From JAJEAD01 sp964420925 (GTDB taxonomy: Bacteria > Pseudomonadota > Gammaproteobacteria > HK1): a DNA stretch of 64,000 bases. Each line of letters opens with the position of its first letter. Position 1 is the first letter of the stretch. Where the stretch lies: NCBI GenBank assembly GCA_964420925.1, contig CAYQVB010000154.1, positions 11,710-75,709 on the forward strand, given 5' to 3'. Positions 50,284 to 60,182 of the stretch are shown one piece after another. The notes under the pieces were generated by a model. That model did not search any database. It had not been told where the DNA came from and worked only from the letters and a program-made list of their open reading frames with translations. A program made the position numbers and the translations under genes.

Positions 50284-51852
50284 GTGTCCGCCGCCGCCGA
50301 TTCCACCCCGGCTCCGGACCCCAATCGCCCGCCCGCTCCCGAGACTTCTCTCCCCGGCGCGGACCAGTCGGCCGCCATCCGCCGCTTTGCGGGCAAGGGC
50401 GTCGACTACTACGTCGGCCACTTCACCCGTATCCAGTCGAGCGGGGAGCGAGTCTGGTCCTTCAACTGGGCGGCGGCCTTCGGCGGCCCCTTCTGGGCGG
50501 CCGCGAGGGGCGTCTGGGGTTTCTTCTGGCTCTTCGTGATCCTCGAGCTGATCGCTCTCGTGCAGCTCGGACGCGGGCTGTGGGGGGATTTGGGCGCGGG
50601 CAAGGTTGCGGAGGCGGGCAAGCTGCGCGAGAAGGCGTCGGAGCTTGCCGAGGAGGCCGAGGCGGCCCGCAGCGCGGGCGACAGTATCGCGGACTCCCTT
50701 CAGGCGAGCTCGGACAACCTCGTCCGCGCCGCGGAAAGCGTGCTGCTGGAGGCGGAGCGCCTCGCGGCGGGAGCCGCGACCCTGGTCCTCGTCGGAACCG
50801 TCCTCTTTCTCGTCCTGCGCGTCGCGGCCGGATTCTTCGCAAACTCGCGCTACGAGAAGCAGTTTACCCGCTGGCGCACCGACAAGACGGTGCCCTCGGG
50901 TCTCCATCCCGTCAACGCGCTCGTCGGAGTCGTGCTCATCCTCGTCATGTATCCGGCGACGCTGTACCGATTCACCGCCTCGGCGCCGGAACCGTGGATT
51001 ACCGATGTACCCATCGGCAACGAGTACTACGCGGCGACCGCCACCGTGCTGGAGGACTGGTTCGATCGCAGCGCGGTGGCGGGGCAGGGCCTCTTCGACG
51101 GGATCACCGCCACCGTGCAGGGCTTCCTCAATGTGCTCGAGCTCATTCTCGTCGGCACGCCCTGGCCGGTGGTGATGCTCTTCTGGTTCATCGTGGCGTG
51201 GCGGGTCGCGAACCTCCGGGTGGCAATCTTCTGTGCGGCCGCGCTCGCCTACTTCGGGTTTCTCGGCTTCTGGGAAACCACCATGGTGACCTTTGCCCTG
51301 GTGGGCGCGGCGGCCGCGTTCTGTGTCGTCATGGGTATCCCTCTGGGCATCTGGTGCGCGAAGAGTCCGCGTACCTACGCGGTGGTGCGGCCGGTGCTCG
51401 ATCTCATGCAAACCCTGCCGCCATTCGTCTACCTCATTCCGATCATCGCGTTCTTCGGGACCGGCAAGGTCCCCGGCATCCTCGCCACCATCGTGGTGGG
51501 CATGCCGCCGGTGGTGCGCCTGACCGCGCTTGGGGTGATGCATGTGGACCACCACGTGAAGGAGGCGGCCTACGCCTTCGGTGCGAGCAAGCGCCAGGTG
51601 CTCACGGGAGTGGAGCTTCCACTCGCCGCGCCCAGCATCATGACCGGGGTGAACCAGACCATCCTGCTGTGCCTCGCGATGGTGGTGATCGCGGCCCTGA
51701 TCGGGGCGAAGGGCCTGGGTCAGGACGTGCTGGTCGCGCTCCAGTACGTGGCCAAGGGAGAGGGCCTCCTCGCGGGACTCGCGATCCTCTTCTGCGCGAT
51801 GATCCTGGACCGCATCGTGCAGGGCCGCTTCCGGCGCGAGGATGACGCGTAA
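50284..51852 (+). CDS. ProW-like permease 1 with extra N-terminal membrane domain
   Basis: A 522-residue permease. Residues about 270-515 are a normal ProW/OpuAB permease core with the coupling loop EAAYAFGASKRQVLTGVELP. The first 250 residues are unusual: a VDYYVGHFTRIQSSGERVWS motif followed by two hydrophobic helices (GFFWLFVILELIALVQL) that resemble DUF2628-type domains, then an alanine-glutamate-rich coiled coil (residues 110-155) and another helix. GGAGG lies upstream of GTG 50284. It has a close paralogue immediately downstream, overlapping by one base. Confidence 0.9.
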   Translation: MSAAADSTPAPDPNRPPAPETSLPGADQSAAIRRFAGKGVDYYVGHFTRIQSSGERVWSFNWAAAFGGPFWAAARGVWGFFWLFVILELIALVQLGRGLWGDLGAGKVAEAGKLREKASELAEEAEAARSAGDSIADSLQASSDNLVRAAESVLLEAERLAAGAATLVLVGTVLFLVLRVAAGFFANSRYEKQFTRWRTDKTVPSGLHPVNALVGVVLILVMYPATLYRFTASAPEPWITDVPIGNEYYAATATVLEDWFDRSAVAGQGLFDGITATVQGFLNVLELILVGTPWPVVMLFWFIVAWRVANLRVAIFCAAALAYFGFLGFWETTMVTFALVGAAAAFCVVMGIPLGIWCAKSPRTYAVVRPVLDLMQTLPPFVYLIPIIAFFGTGKVPGILATIVVGMPPVVRLTALGVMHVDHHVKEAAYAFGASKRQVLTGVELPLAAPSIMTGVNQTILLCLAMVVIAALIGAKGLGQDVLVALQYVAKGEGLLAGLAILFCAMILDRIVQGRFRREDDA

Positions 51853-53396
51853 TGGCGACCCGCCCCGAGAGCGCCGCCCGCCCGGCTGCGATGTCGCCGG
51901 GTTCCACCCTCGACCTCAGCGAGTCGATCAAGCAATTCTGCGGGGTGAATGGCGCCTACTACGCAAAGCAATTCACGCGAATCCAGTCCGCGCACCGGCC
52001 GGTGTGGTCTTTCAATTGGGCGGCCGCCCTCGCCGGGCCGCTCTGGGCCGGCGCCCGCGGCATGTGGGGAATCCTCTGCCTGCTCGCCATCCTGGAGCTT
52101 CTCGCCCTCGTCCCGCTCGGTCAGGGTCTGTGGAGTGACCTGGGCGCCAAGGAGCGTGCGCGGGTGGAGAAGCTCGAGCGCAACCACGAGCGCATGCTCG
52201 GCAAGGTGCAGAAGGCGACCGACGAGGGCAAGACGGATCGGGCCGCCTCGCTTCAGAAGAACGCCGACAATCTGGCGGGCGCAATCGTCAAGGCGAAGGA
52301 GAAGCTCGCGGAGGCCGAGGGGGCCGCCACCCTGTTGATCTCGGCGGGTTTCATCGGTCTGCTGCTCGTCAAGCTCTTCGAAGGCGCCTGGGCCAATCAC
52401 CTCTACGAGAAGCGCTATTCGAAATGGCGAGCGGATCGGCGCATTCAGGCGGGATTCTCCGTGGTCGGCATGCTCGGCGCCATCGTGTTCCTCGTTGCGG
52501 CCTACGGGGTGACCGTTTTCCGCTTTACCGCTCCGGAACCACCTGCCTTCGTCGTGGATTTTCCGGTGTCGAGCACCGACTACCACGATCCCGTCGCTTC
52601 CCGGATCGACGGCAGCTTCGACTGGGCTTCCGCGAACTACGCGGTCTTCTTCAAGGGCATCTCGAAGGCAATCCGGGTGGTCCTCGAGGGGCTGGAAACG
52701 GTGTTCGTCAAGACCCCGTGGCCGGTGGTGATGACGGTCATCGTGGTCACCGCCTGGCGCCTGGCGGGTCCGCGCGTCGCCATCTTCACCGCCGCTGCGC
52801 TCGCCTACCTGGCGATTCTCGGATACTGGGAGCGGAGCATGGCGACGGTGGCCCTGCTCGGCACCGCCGCCTTCATCTGCGTCGCGGTGGGGATTCCGCT
52901 CGGGGTGTGGTGCGCGCGCAGCGACCGGGCGTTTGCGGTGGCGAGGCCGATCCTGGACTTCATGCAGAGCATGCCCGCGTTCGTGTACCTGATCCCCGTA
53001 ATCGCCTTCTTCGGGACCGGCAAGCCTCCGGGCATCATCGCCTCCATCGTCTTCGGTCTGCCGCCCGTGGTGCGCCTCACCAACCTCGGTCTGCGCCAGG
53101 TTCCCCAGGACGTGAAGGAAGCCGCGCTCGCCTTCGGGGCGACGAAGTGGCAGATCCTCAAGGATGTCGAGATTCCCATTGCCAGGCCGAGCATCATGCA
53201 GGGGATCAACCAGACCATCCTCTTCTGCCTGTCCGCGGTGGTGATCGCATCCCTCATCGGCGCCAAGGGCCTGGGCTACGACGTGCTCGTTGCGCTCCAG
53301 TACGCGGCGAAGGGTCAGGGCGTGCTCGCCGGCCTCGCGATCCTCGTCTGCGCAATGGTCATCGATCGCATCGTCCAGGGCAGCTTCCGGAAGTAG
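51852..53396 (+). CDS. ProW-like permease 2 with extra N-terminal membrane domain
   Basis: A 514-residue paralogue of the preceding permease. The same architecture is kept: KQFTRIQSAHRPVWSFNWAA motif, helix pair, charged coiled coil (about residues 90-145) and a ProW core with coupling loop EAALAFGATKWQILKDVEIP. The stop and start overlap as TAATG. A tandem pair implies a heterodimeric channel or two alternative homodimers. No function is known for the N-terminal part. Confidence 0.9.
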   Translation: MATRPESAARPAAMSPGSTLDLSESIKQFCGVNGAYYAKQFTRIQSAHRPVWSFNWAAALAGPLWAGARGMWGILCLLAILELLALVPLGQGLWSDLGAKERARVEKLERNHERMLGKVQKATDEGKTDRAASLQKNADNLAGAIVKAKEKLAEAEGAATLLISAGFIGLLLVKLFEGAWANHLYEKRYSKWRADRRIQAGFSVVGMLGAIVFLVAAYGVTVFRFTAPEPPAFVVDFPVSSTDYHDPVASRIDGSFDWASANYAVFFKGISKAIRVVLEGLETVFVKTPWPVVMTVIVVTAWRLAGPRVAIFTAAALAYLAILGYWERSMATVALLGTAAFICVAVGIPLGVWCARSDRAFAVARPILDFMQSMPAFVYLIPVIAFFGTGKPPGIIASIVFGLPPVVRLTNLGLRQVPQDVKEAALAFGATKWQILKDVEIPIARPSIMQGINQTILFCLSAVVIASLIGAKGLGYDVLVALQYAAKGQGVLAGLAILVCAMVIDRIVQGSFRK

Positions 53397-53531
53397 CTCC
53401 CGTGCGCGGTTTCCTGTTCGGGGAGCCCCATCCCGAAGCCGGAGACCATCAACGAGGCGCTCATGGCAGGGTGGCGCGCGCCGGCCTGCGCTGCCGGATG
53501 CGGTGGTAGCGGTGCGCAGAGGAGGGAGCGG

Positions 53532-54314
53532 ATGATGCCGGGACGCGTGCAGGACAAGGTGGCGGTGGTGACCGGGGCCGCATCCGGAATCGGCGCGGCG
53601 ACGGCGGAGCGATTCGCGGCGGAAGGCGCGAAGGTCGTGCTCTGCGACATCGACGCCGATGGACTCGCCTTGCGCGGACGGGAGCTCGAAGCGCGAGGCT
53701 TTCCGTGCCGGACGCTTACTGGCGATGTAAGCGCGCGCGCGGACTGTGAAACGACGGTGGAGGCGGCGTGTAGCGCGTTCGGCGGGCTCGACCTGCTCGT
53801 CAACTCCGCCGGGATCACCCGGCGCAACCTGCCCGAGGACGAGGACTTCGAGCGGGCGTGGGAACGAGTGATGGCGGTCAACCTGAAGGGTACGCTGCTG
53901 ATGTGCCGTGCGGCGGTACCGGCGATGCGCGAACGCGGAGGCGGCGCCATCGTGAACCTCGCCTCGGTCATGGGTCAGCGGGGCTATCCGCCGGAGCTGG
54001 GCCTGTCGGATGGCTTCAATCCCTATCCGCACAGCAAGGGCGGGGTGATTCAGCTCACCCGCGACCTCGGCCTCAAGCTCGCCCGGGAGGGGGTGCGGGT
54101 CAACGTGGTGTGCCCGGCCTTCGTCCACACCGCGCTCACCGAGGGCATCACCGCGCAGCCGGAGCGCCACCGGCGCCTCGCCGAGCGTCACCCGATGGGA
54201 CGCCTTGGCCGCGCCGAGGAGATCGCGAACGTGATCCTCTTTCTCGCCTCCGACGAGGCGTCCTTCGTCACCGCCGCCGCCTGGAACGTGGACGGGGGCT
54301 ACACGGCGGCCTGA
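53532..54314 (+). CDS. short-chain dehydrogenase/reductase
   Basis: A 260-residue classical SDR. The cofactor loop is TGAASGIG, the NAG-type motif NSAGITR, and catalytic residues are S in LASVMG and Y-x3-K in YPHSK. The AGGAGGGAG just upstream of tandem ATGs at 53532 and 53535 supports this start. It may belong to the transporter unit (135-base gap), but no enzymatic partner is evident. Convergent with the LacI regulator gene. Confidence 0.9.
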   Translation: MMPGRVQDKVAVVTGAASGIGAATAERFAAEGAKVVLCDIDADGLALRGRELEARGFPCRTLTGDVSARADCETTVEAACSAFGGLDLLVNSAGITRRNLPEDEDFERAWERVMAVNLKGTLLMCRAAVPAMRERGGGAIVNLASVMGQRGYPPELGLSDGFNPYPHSKGGVIQLTRDLGLKLAREGVRVNVVCPAFVHTALTEGITAQPERHRRLAERHPMGRLGRAEEIANVILFLASDEASFVTAAAWNVDGGYTAA

Positions 54315-54455
54315 TTCCGCAAGTCCGCCGCTGGGACAGGCAGATGCCATGACTTCCGGAAACGCCCGCCACCTGGCCCGGAGTGGGTGGTGGACATCCG
54401 GGTCATGGTGCGCCCTCCCGGCGATAGATGCGTGGCGGAGACGGGTCGAAGCCCT

Positions 54456-55475
54456 TCATCCCCCGTACCCTTCCGGGACCCGCGCGGAAGTGCGCACGAT
54501 GAGCGCTCCTTCGATCTCGACCCGCCGCGGGGTCTCGTCCCCGGCTTCGATGCGCGCCATCAGCGCCTCCACCGTCGCCTCGACCATGCGGGCCGCGCTC
54601 TGGCGCACGGTGGTCAGCCCGTAGGAAGGCCAGGCGGCCTGCGGCACGTCGTCGAAGGACACCACCGAGACCTCCTCGGGCACGCGCAGGCCGAGCTCGT
54701 GGCGCAGCACGTCCATGGCGGCGATCGCCATGTGGTCGTTCGCCACGAAGATCGCGTCCGGGCGCTTGGCGAGCGGCTTGCCCGCGAACATCCGGCGGGC
54801 GGCGGCCTGCGCCCCCTCGAAACGGTAGTCGCCCACCGCGCGGTCGAAGAGCGCAGCACCTGCGTTCGCCAACCCCTCGCGGAAGCCCGCCTCGCGGTCG
54901 CGTTGGGTGGACGCCCCCTCCCATCCGGCGATGTAGGCGATACGCTGGTGGCGTCCCTCGATCAGGAACTCGGCGAGCTTCCGGCCCCCGTCCCGGTTGT
55001 CCGTGGTGACTGCGGAGAAGCGCCGGTCGTCCTGTGTGCGGTTGAAGAGCAGGACCGGTACGCCCGCGGCGTCGCAACGGGCCACGAGGTCCGAGGACAT
55101 CGCGACCGAGGCGAGGACGATGCCGTCGACCTGGTAATCGAGGATCTCGCTGAGAACGTGGTCGACGTTGTCCGCGCTCTGCGGCGCCATGAAGATGAGG
55201 ATGCGGTACCCTCGTTCCTGCAGAGCCTTCGACAGCTTCTCGAGCGCGACCGGGTAGAATCCGTTGTCGAGATACGCGACCACCAGGCCGATGATTCGGC
55301 TGCGCCCGGTGATGAGGGATCGGGCGAGGGCGTTGGGACGATAGCCGAGTTCGGCCGCCGCCTTCAGGACCCGGGCCCGCATGCTCTCGGAGACCGAGGC
55401 GCCCGGAGTGAAGGCCCGGCTCACGGCAGACTGGCTTACCCCCGCCTTGCGGGCGACATCCAGGGAAGTGGCCAT
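54456..55475 (-). CDS. LacI family transcriptional regulator
   Basis: A 339-residue repressor. The N-terminal HTH is TSLDVARKAGVSQSAVSRAFTPG and the hinge LGYRPNALARSLITGRS is intact. A periplasmic-binding-like sensor domain follows (IIGLVVAYLDNGFYPVALEKL... IAYIAGWEG). It lies 39 bases downstream of the MalK/UgpC-like ATPase gene on the same strand, so one operon is likely. The effector is probably a sugar or sugar acid; its target operon is not determined. Confidence 0.93.
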   Translation of the reverse strand: MATSLDVARKAGVSQSAVSRAFTPGASVSESMRARVLKAAAELGYRPNALARSLITGRSRIIGLVVAYLDNGFYPVALEKLSKALQERGYRILIFMAPQSADNVDHVLSEILDYQVDGIVLASVAMSSDLVARCDAAGVPVLLFNRTQDDRRFSAVTTDNRDGGRKLAEFLIEGRHQRIAYIAGWEGASTQRDREAGFREGLANAGAALFDRAVGDYRFEGAQAAARRMFAGKPLAKRPDAIFVANDHMAIAAMDVLRHELGLRVPEEVSVVSFDDVPQAAWPSYGLTTVRQSAARMVEATVEALMARIEAGDETPRRVEIEGALIVRTSARVPEGYGG

Positions 55476-55514
55476 CGATGTGGGTACTCCCGCTTCCGGC
55501 GCGCCTGCGCCGCT

Positions 55515-56567
55515 TCAGCGCCCCTCGAGCCGGGCCGTGGTTTCGGGGTCGAAGAGATGGCAGATGCCGGCGGGCACGGAGATGGAGACGTTGTCGCCGA
55601 TCCCGGCCCGGTAGTCCTTGGGCGCCTTGACGGAGACGAAGGTGCCGGCGGCCCGGACGGTGAGCATGGTCGCATCACCGAGGAGCTCCAGGGCGTAGAC
55701 CGGGGCATCGATCTCCCCGTCCGACTCGACGACCCTAGCGTCCTCGGCCCGGAATCCCAGGGCCACACGCCCCTTCGGACCCGACAGGCCGGCAATGGAC
55801 ACCCCGGCTCCGCTGAAGGTGCCGCCCGCGAGCTCTCCCTCCATCAGGTTCATCGCCGGGGACCCGATGAACCCCGCGACGAAGAGATTGGCCGGGCGAT
55901 CGTAGATCTCGGTCGGGGTGCCGACCTGCTGCATGACCCCCTCGTTCATCACCACGACCCGATCGGCAAGGGTCATGGCCTCGATCTGGTCGTGGGTGAC
56001 GTAGATCGTCGTCACCGCGAGCTCGTGCTGCAGATGCTTGAGCTGCACGCGCGTCGAGACCCGCAGCTTCGCGTCCAGGTTGGAGAGCGGCTCATCCATC
56101 AGGAACACCGTGGGCTGGCGCACGATCGCCCGTGCGAGCGCCACCCGCTGGCGCTGGCCGCCCGACAGCTCCCGCGGCAGGCGATGCAGGAAGGGGATGA
56201 GCTCCACCATCTCCGCCGCGCGCCGCACCCGGGCGTCGTGGGTGTCCTTGGGAACTTTCCGCACCTTGAGGGGGAAACGGATGTTCTCGTAGACGTTCAT
56301 GTTCGGGTACAAGCCGTAGCTCTGGAACACCATGGCGACGTCCCGGTCCTTCGGCTCCAGGTCGTTCACCACCCGGTCCCCGATGCGGATGGTGCCCTCG
56401 GTCGGGTCCTCCAGGCCGGCGATCATCCGCATGGTGGTGGTCTTGCCGCAGCCCGAGGGGCCGAGGAGCACCAGGAACTCGCGGTCGGCGACCCGCAGGT
56501 TGAACTCGGCCACCCCCACGAAGGAGCCCCAGCGCTTGGAGACGTGTTCGAGAGACACCACGGCCAT
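55515..56567 (-). CDS. orphan MalK/UgpC-type ABC transporter ATP-binding protein
   Basis: A 350-residue carbohydrate-type ABC ATPase. Walker A GPSGCGKTT, signature LSGGQRQR, Walker B VFLMDEPLSNLDAKLR, and a C-terminal MOI/OB-fold regulatory domain (EGELAGGTFSGAGVSIAGL... VALGFRAED). No matching binding protein or permease genes are nearby. It is a candidate to energise permeases encoded elsewhere, such as the pair at 23170-24779. It sits in an operon with a LacI regulator. Confidence 0.93.
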   Translation of the reverse strand: MAVVSLEHVSKRWGSFVGVAEFNLRVADREFLVLLGPSGCGKTTTMRMIAGLEDPTEGTIRIGDRVVNDLEPKDRDVAMVFQSYGLYPNMNVYENIRFPLKVRKVPKDTHDARVRRAAEMVELIPFLHRLPRELSGGQRQRVALARAIVRQPTVFLMDEPLSNLDAKLRVSTRVQLKHLQHELAVTTIYVTHDQIEAMTLADRVVVMNEGVMQQVGTPTEIYDRPANLFVAGFIGSPAMNLMEGELAGGTFSGAGVSIAGLSGPKGRVALGFRAEDARVVESDGEIDAPVYALELLGDATMLTVRAAGTFVSVKAPKDYRAGIGDNVSISVPAGICHLFDPETTARLEGR

Positions 56568-56753
56568 GACGGCTCACCTCCGTCCGATCTGTTTCGTCCG
56601 TTCCAGGACGTCGAGCCCCTGCCCGATCCCACGGACCGATGCGGGCATGCCGGGGAAGCTCCCGCGGGCTTTCATGCTCGAGCTCCGGCGGCCGGGGCAT
56701 TCACAACAATTTAGAATGTCCCGAGGCAGCCTGCCAACAACGAAGGAGTTGCA

Positions 56754-58433
56754 GTGGACGACTACTACGATCTGGGGTCCTACAGCAGGCAGGTTTCCAC
56801 CGAATCGGAAGAGGCGCAGCGGTGGTTCGATCGCGGGCTGAACTGGCTCTTCTCCTTCAACCTGGAAGATGCGCAAGTTTGCTTTCGGAGCGCGGCGGAG
56901 GCGGACCCGGACTGCGCGATGGCCTGGTGGGGGCTCTCCTACGCGCTGGGACCGTACTACAACTGGGCTTGGGAGAAGTTCGACGAGAAGGCGCTGGGGC
57001 CGGCGCTCAAGGGCACTTACGACGCCGCCCAGGCCGCTCTGGTACGGCGCGGTAGCGCGAGCGGTCCGGAGCGCGCGCTCATCGATGCCGTGGCGCGGCG
57101 CTGCCCTTCCCCCGAACGTCCCGCCGACTTCAATTCATGGGTCGAAGACTATGCGTGCGCGATGCGGGACGCCTACCGGGCCTGGCCCCGCGATCTGGAT
57201 ATCGCCGTCCTGTTTGCCGATGCGATGATGACCCGCACCCCCTGGAAGCTGTGGGACCTTCGCACCGGCGCGCCGGCGGAGGGCGCGAGCACGGTGGAGG
57301 CGCAGGAGGTTCTCGAGGGAGCCCTGCGCCAGATGGAAGAGGAGGAGGGCACGCCCCATCCCGGGCTGCTGCACTTCTACATCCACTTGATGGAGATGTC
57401 CCCCCATCCGGAAAAGGCGCTGCGGGCGGGCGATCAGCTCTACGGACTGGTGCCGGACTCGGGCCATCTCCACCACATGCCCACCCACGTCGACTTTCAG
57501 TGCGGGCACTATCACAACGTGGTGGTGCGCAATTCCGTCGCGCTCGTCGCCGACCACAAGCACGTGGAACGCGAAGGGGCGCTCAACATGTACGCTTACT
57601 CCCGCATCCACAACGCCCACTTCAAGCTCTACGGGGCGATGTTTCTCGGCCAGTACCGTACCTCCATGGAAGCCGCCGAAGAAGTCGTCGCGGCACTGCC
57701 GGAGGCCCTGCTGCGGATCGAGAGCCCTCCAATGGCAAGCATACTGGAAGGCTATCGCGGGATGACGGTGCACGCCCTGATTCGCTTCGGGAAGTGGCAG
57801 GAGATCATCGATACGCCGTTGCCGAGCGACTCGGAGCTCTACTGCGTGACCACCGCGCTCATTCTCTACGCGCAGGCGGTGGCGCACGCCGCGACCGGCG
57901 ACATCCCGGCCGCGGAAGAGCACCGGGAGCGCTTCGAGGCCGCGCGCGGCCGGGTTCCCGAGACCCGCCTCTACTTCAACAACACCTGCCCCGACATCCT
58001 CGCGGTTGCGTCGGAGATGGTGAGCGGAGAGATCGAATACCGCCGGCAGAACTACGACGATGCCTTCGCGCATCTGCGGCGGGCGGTGCACCTCGAAGAC
58101 AACCTGCCCTACGACGAGCCCTGGGGCTGGATGCAGCCGGCGCGGCACGCCCTCGGCGCGCTGCTGCTGGAACGTGGAGAGGTCGCGCAGGCGGAAGTGG
58201 TGTACCGCGAAGATCTCGGTTTCGACCCCAACGTCATCCGAGCGCGCCGGCACCCGGAGAACGTCTGGGCGCTGCACGGCCTCCACGAAGCGCTGCTCCG
58301 GCAGGGCAACGAGCATGACGCCGCCATGATTGCGCCCCGCCTGGAGCTCGCGCTGGCGAGGGCGGACGTCGCGATCGAGTCCTCCTGCTACTGCCGGATG
58401 GAGACCGAGGCCACCGGCGCGGGGTGCGCCTGA
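56754..58433 (+). CDS. TPR-like protein with histidine-rich segments
   Basis: A 559-residue helical protein with tetratricopeptide-like repeats (WFDRGLNWLFSFNLEDAQVCFRSAAEADPDCAMAWWG and similar). Two histidine-rich stretches are notable: HFYIHLMEMSPHP around residue 206 and HLHHMPTHVDFQCGHYHN around residue 240. The C-terminus ends with a cysteine cluster (SCYCRMET ... AGC). No export signal is visible. It starts at GTG 56754 with GAAGGAG upstream. I do not assign a function; metal binding is possible from the residues. Confidence 0.82.
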   Translation: MDDYYDLGSYSRQVSTESEEAQRWFDRGLNWLFSFNLEDAQVCFRSAAEADPDCAMAWWGLSYALGPYYNWAWEKFDEKALGPALKGTYDAAQAALVRRGSASGPERALIDAVARRCPSPERPADFNSWVEDYACAMRDAYRAWPRDLDIAVLFADAMMTRTPWKLWDLRTGAPAEGASTVEAQEVLEGALRQMEEEEGTPHPGLLHFYIHLMEMSPHPEKALRAGDQLYGLVPDSGHLHHMPTHVDFQCGHYHNVVVRNSVALVADHKHVEREGALNMYAYSRIHNAHFKLYGAMFLGQYRTSMEAAEEVVAALPEALLRIESPPMASILEGYRGMTVHALIRFGKWQEIIDTPLPSDSELYCVTTALILYAQAVAHAATGDIPAAEEHRERFEAARGRVPETRLYFNNTCPDILAVASEMVSGEIEYRRQNYDDAFAHLRRAVHLEDNLPYDEPWGWMQPARHALGALLLERGEVAQAEVVYREDLGFDPNVIRARRHPENVWALHGLHEALLRQGNEHDAAMIAPRLELALARADVAIESSCYCRMETEATGAGCA

Positions 58434-58488
58434 GGCGATTGCGGCCGCCGTGCCCGGGCCGGCGGCCGCCTCCCACGGTGGGCCGATC

Positions 58489-60078
58489 TCAGGCCTCGAA
58501 CCACCACCTCTCGAGCATCATGTAGCCGTCGAAGTCTCCGGTTCCGTTGACCACCTCGTCGTGCTTCAGCCGGTCGGTGTAGGCCAGCACGTGGTTGGAG
58601 AAGTTGGGCACCACCGCGCCGCCGTCGTCCCGGATCAGCTCCTGCATGTCCCAGTACATCTGCCGGCGCCGGTCTTCGTCGAGCTCGACGCGCGCCGCCT
58701 TCAGCAACTGGTTGAACTGGTCGTTCTTCCAGAAGGTCTCGTTCCAGTTCGAGGTCTCGGCGTAGGCCACGGTCAGGATCCAGTCCTCGGTCGGCTGACC
58801 GAACCAGTAGCTCGCGCACCACGGGTGCTTCATCCACACGTCCGCCCAGTAACCGTCCTGGGGCACGCGGTTGGGGATGATGTTGATGCCGGCCTTGGCG
58901 GCGTGCTCCTTGTAGAGCAGCACCGTGTCCATCGCGCCACTGAAAATGATGTCGGAGCTGCTGAGCTCGACCTCCAGGTTCTCCATTCCCGCTTTCTTGA
59001 GATGGAACTTCGCCTTGTCCGGGTCGTACTGCCGCTGCGGCAGCTCGTGGTGGAAGTAGCGGTACGAGGGGGACAGGGGATGGTCGTTGCCCGGCACCCC
59101 GTGGCCGCGGAGGATGCGATTGACGATCTCCTCGCGGTCGATGGCGTACTTCAACGCGAGGCGCACGTCGTTGTTGTCGAAAGGCGCCATGTCGGTGCGC
59201 ATCGGGAAGTCCACGTGCAGGGGTCCCTGCACGTCCAGGACCTCGATGCCCGGGGCCTGGTCCAGCAGGTGGGCGGTCTTCAGATCGATGCGGTCGATGA
59301 TGTCGAGCTCGCCGCTCTGGAGCCCGTTCTGCCGCGCGGTGGTGTCGGCGATCACCCGGATTTCCATCGAGTCGAACCAGCCGCGCTCGGGCTTGTGGTA
59401 GTTGGCGTAGCGCTCGAGGTGCGCGACCACGCCCGGCTCGAAGTCCACGACCCGGTATGCGCCGCTGCCCACCCCGTACTCCAGGGTGCCGTCCGCCTTC
59501 ACGGGAGACATGCCGAAGGCCGCATCGCTCAGCAGGAAGGCGAAGTCGGCGTTGCCTTCCTTCAATTCGACGCGCACGGTGTGGCTGTCGACCTTCTTCA
59601 CGTCCGCGATCTGATCGGCGAGGCTCTTGACCGCGGAGGTCGAGTCCGGGCCGCGGTGGACGTTGATCGACGCGACGGCGTCGGCGGCGCTGAAGGGCTT
59701 GCCGTTGTGGAACTCGACATCGCGCCGGAGCTCGAAGGTCCACGCGGTCGCGCCCGCATCGGACTCCCAGGATGTCGCGAGCCCGGGGACCAGGTTGCCC
59801 GCAGGATCCAGCTCCGTCAGGTGGCTCATGAAGCCGTTGAAGAAGAGGCGGGTGAAGCCGCTCGTGAGCAGGGAGAAGTCCATGGAGTCGGTGGTGGACC
59901 CCTGACTCGAGCCTACCCGCAGGTGGCCGCCGCGGCTCGGCGCCGCCCTCGCCGCGTCCATCAGCAGGGTCGAGGGTATCGCGCCCGCCGCGCCCAGCGC
60001 GGTGGCTCTGCGGATGAACTCGCGGCGGCCGATCCGGCCTCGCGACAGTTGCTGCTTGAGTTGCGCTATCGTGTTCAT
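58489..60078 (-). CDS. peptide/opine-type ABC transporter binding protein (SBP family 5)
   Basis: A binding protein of about 529 residues of the DppA/OppA class with a Tat signal (GRREFIRRATALGAAG... AARAAP). Family landmarks are FNGFMSHLTELDPAGNLVPGLATSWE and VEFHNGKPFSAADAVAS. AAGGAG precedes two ATGs (60087 and 60078); the second has better spacing. No permease or ATPase genes for it are in the window, and the upstream minus-strand neighbours are a monooxygenase and Rieske oxygenase, suggesting a joint substrate. Confidence 0.9.
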   Translation of the reverse strand: MNTIAQLKQQLSRGRIGRREFIRRATALGAAGAIPSTLLMDAARAAPSRGGHLRVGSSQGSTTDSMDFSLLTSGFTRLFFNGFMSHLTELDPAGNLVPGLATSWESDAGATAWTFELRRDVEFHNGKPFSAADAVASINVHRGPDSTSAVKSLADQIADVKKVDSHTVRVELKEGNADFAFLLSDAAFGMSPVKADGTLEYGVGSGAYRVVDFEPGVVAHLERYANYHKPERGWFDSMEIRVIADTTARQNGLQSGELDIIDRIDLKTAHLLDQAPGIEVLDVQGPLHVDFPMRTDMAPFDNNDVRLALKYAIDREEIVNRILRGHGVPGNDHPLSPSYRYFHHELPQRQYDPDKAKFHLKKAGMENLEVELSSSDIIFSGAMDTVLLYKEHAAKAGINIIPNRVPQDGYWADVWMKHPWCASYWFGQPTEDWILTVAYAETSNWNETFWKNDQFNQLLKAARVELDEDRRRQMYWDMQELIRDDGGAVVPNFSNHVLAYTDRLKHDEVVNGTGDFDGYMMLERWWFEA

Positions 60079-60182
60079 TGCGTTCATTGCTCCTTGGGTT
60101 GATTCAGTCGAGTCTGCGGATTCCAGCTTCTGCAACTCCGCGGTGATGGGTGCGTCGCGCTCGTCGCCGACCTCCTTTCGGC

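Noticed and set aside
51720..54350. An 876-codon minus-strand open frame
   Set aside because: Antisense to the second ProW-like permease and the SDR; translation is histidine/arginine-rich without recognisable folds.
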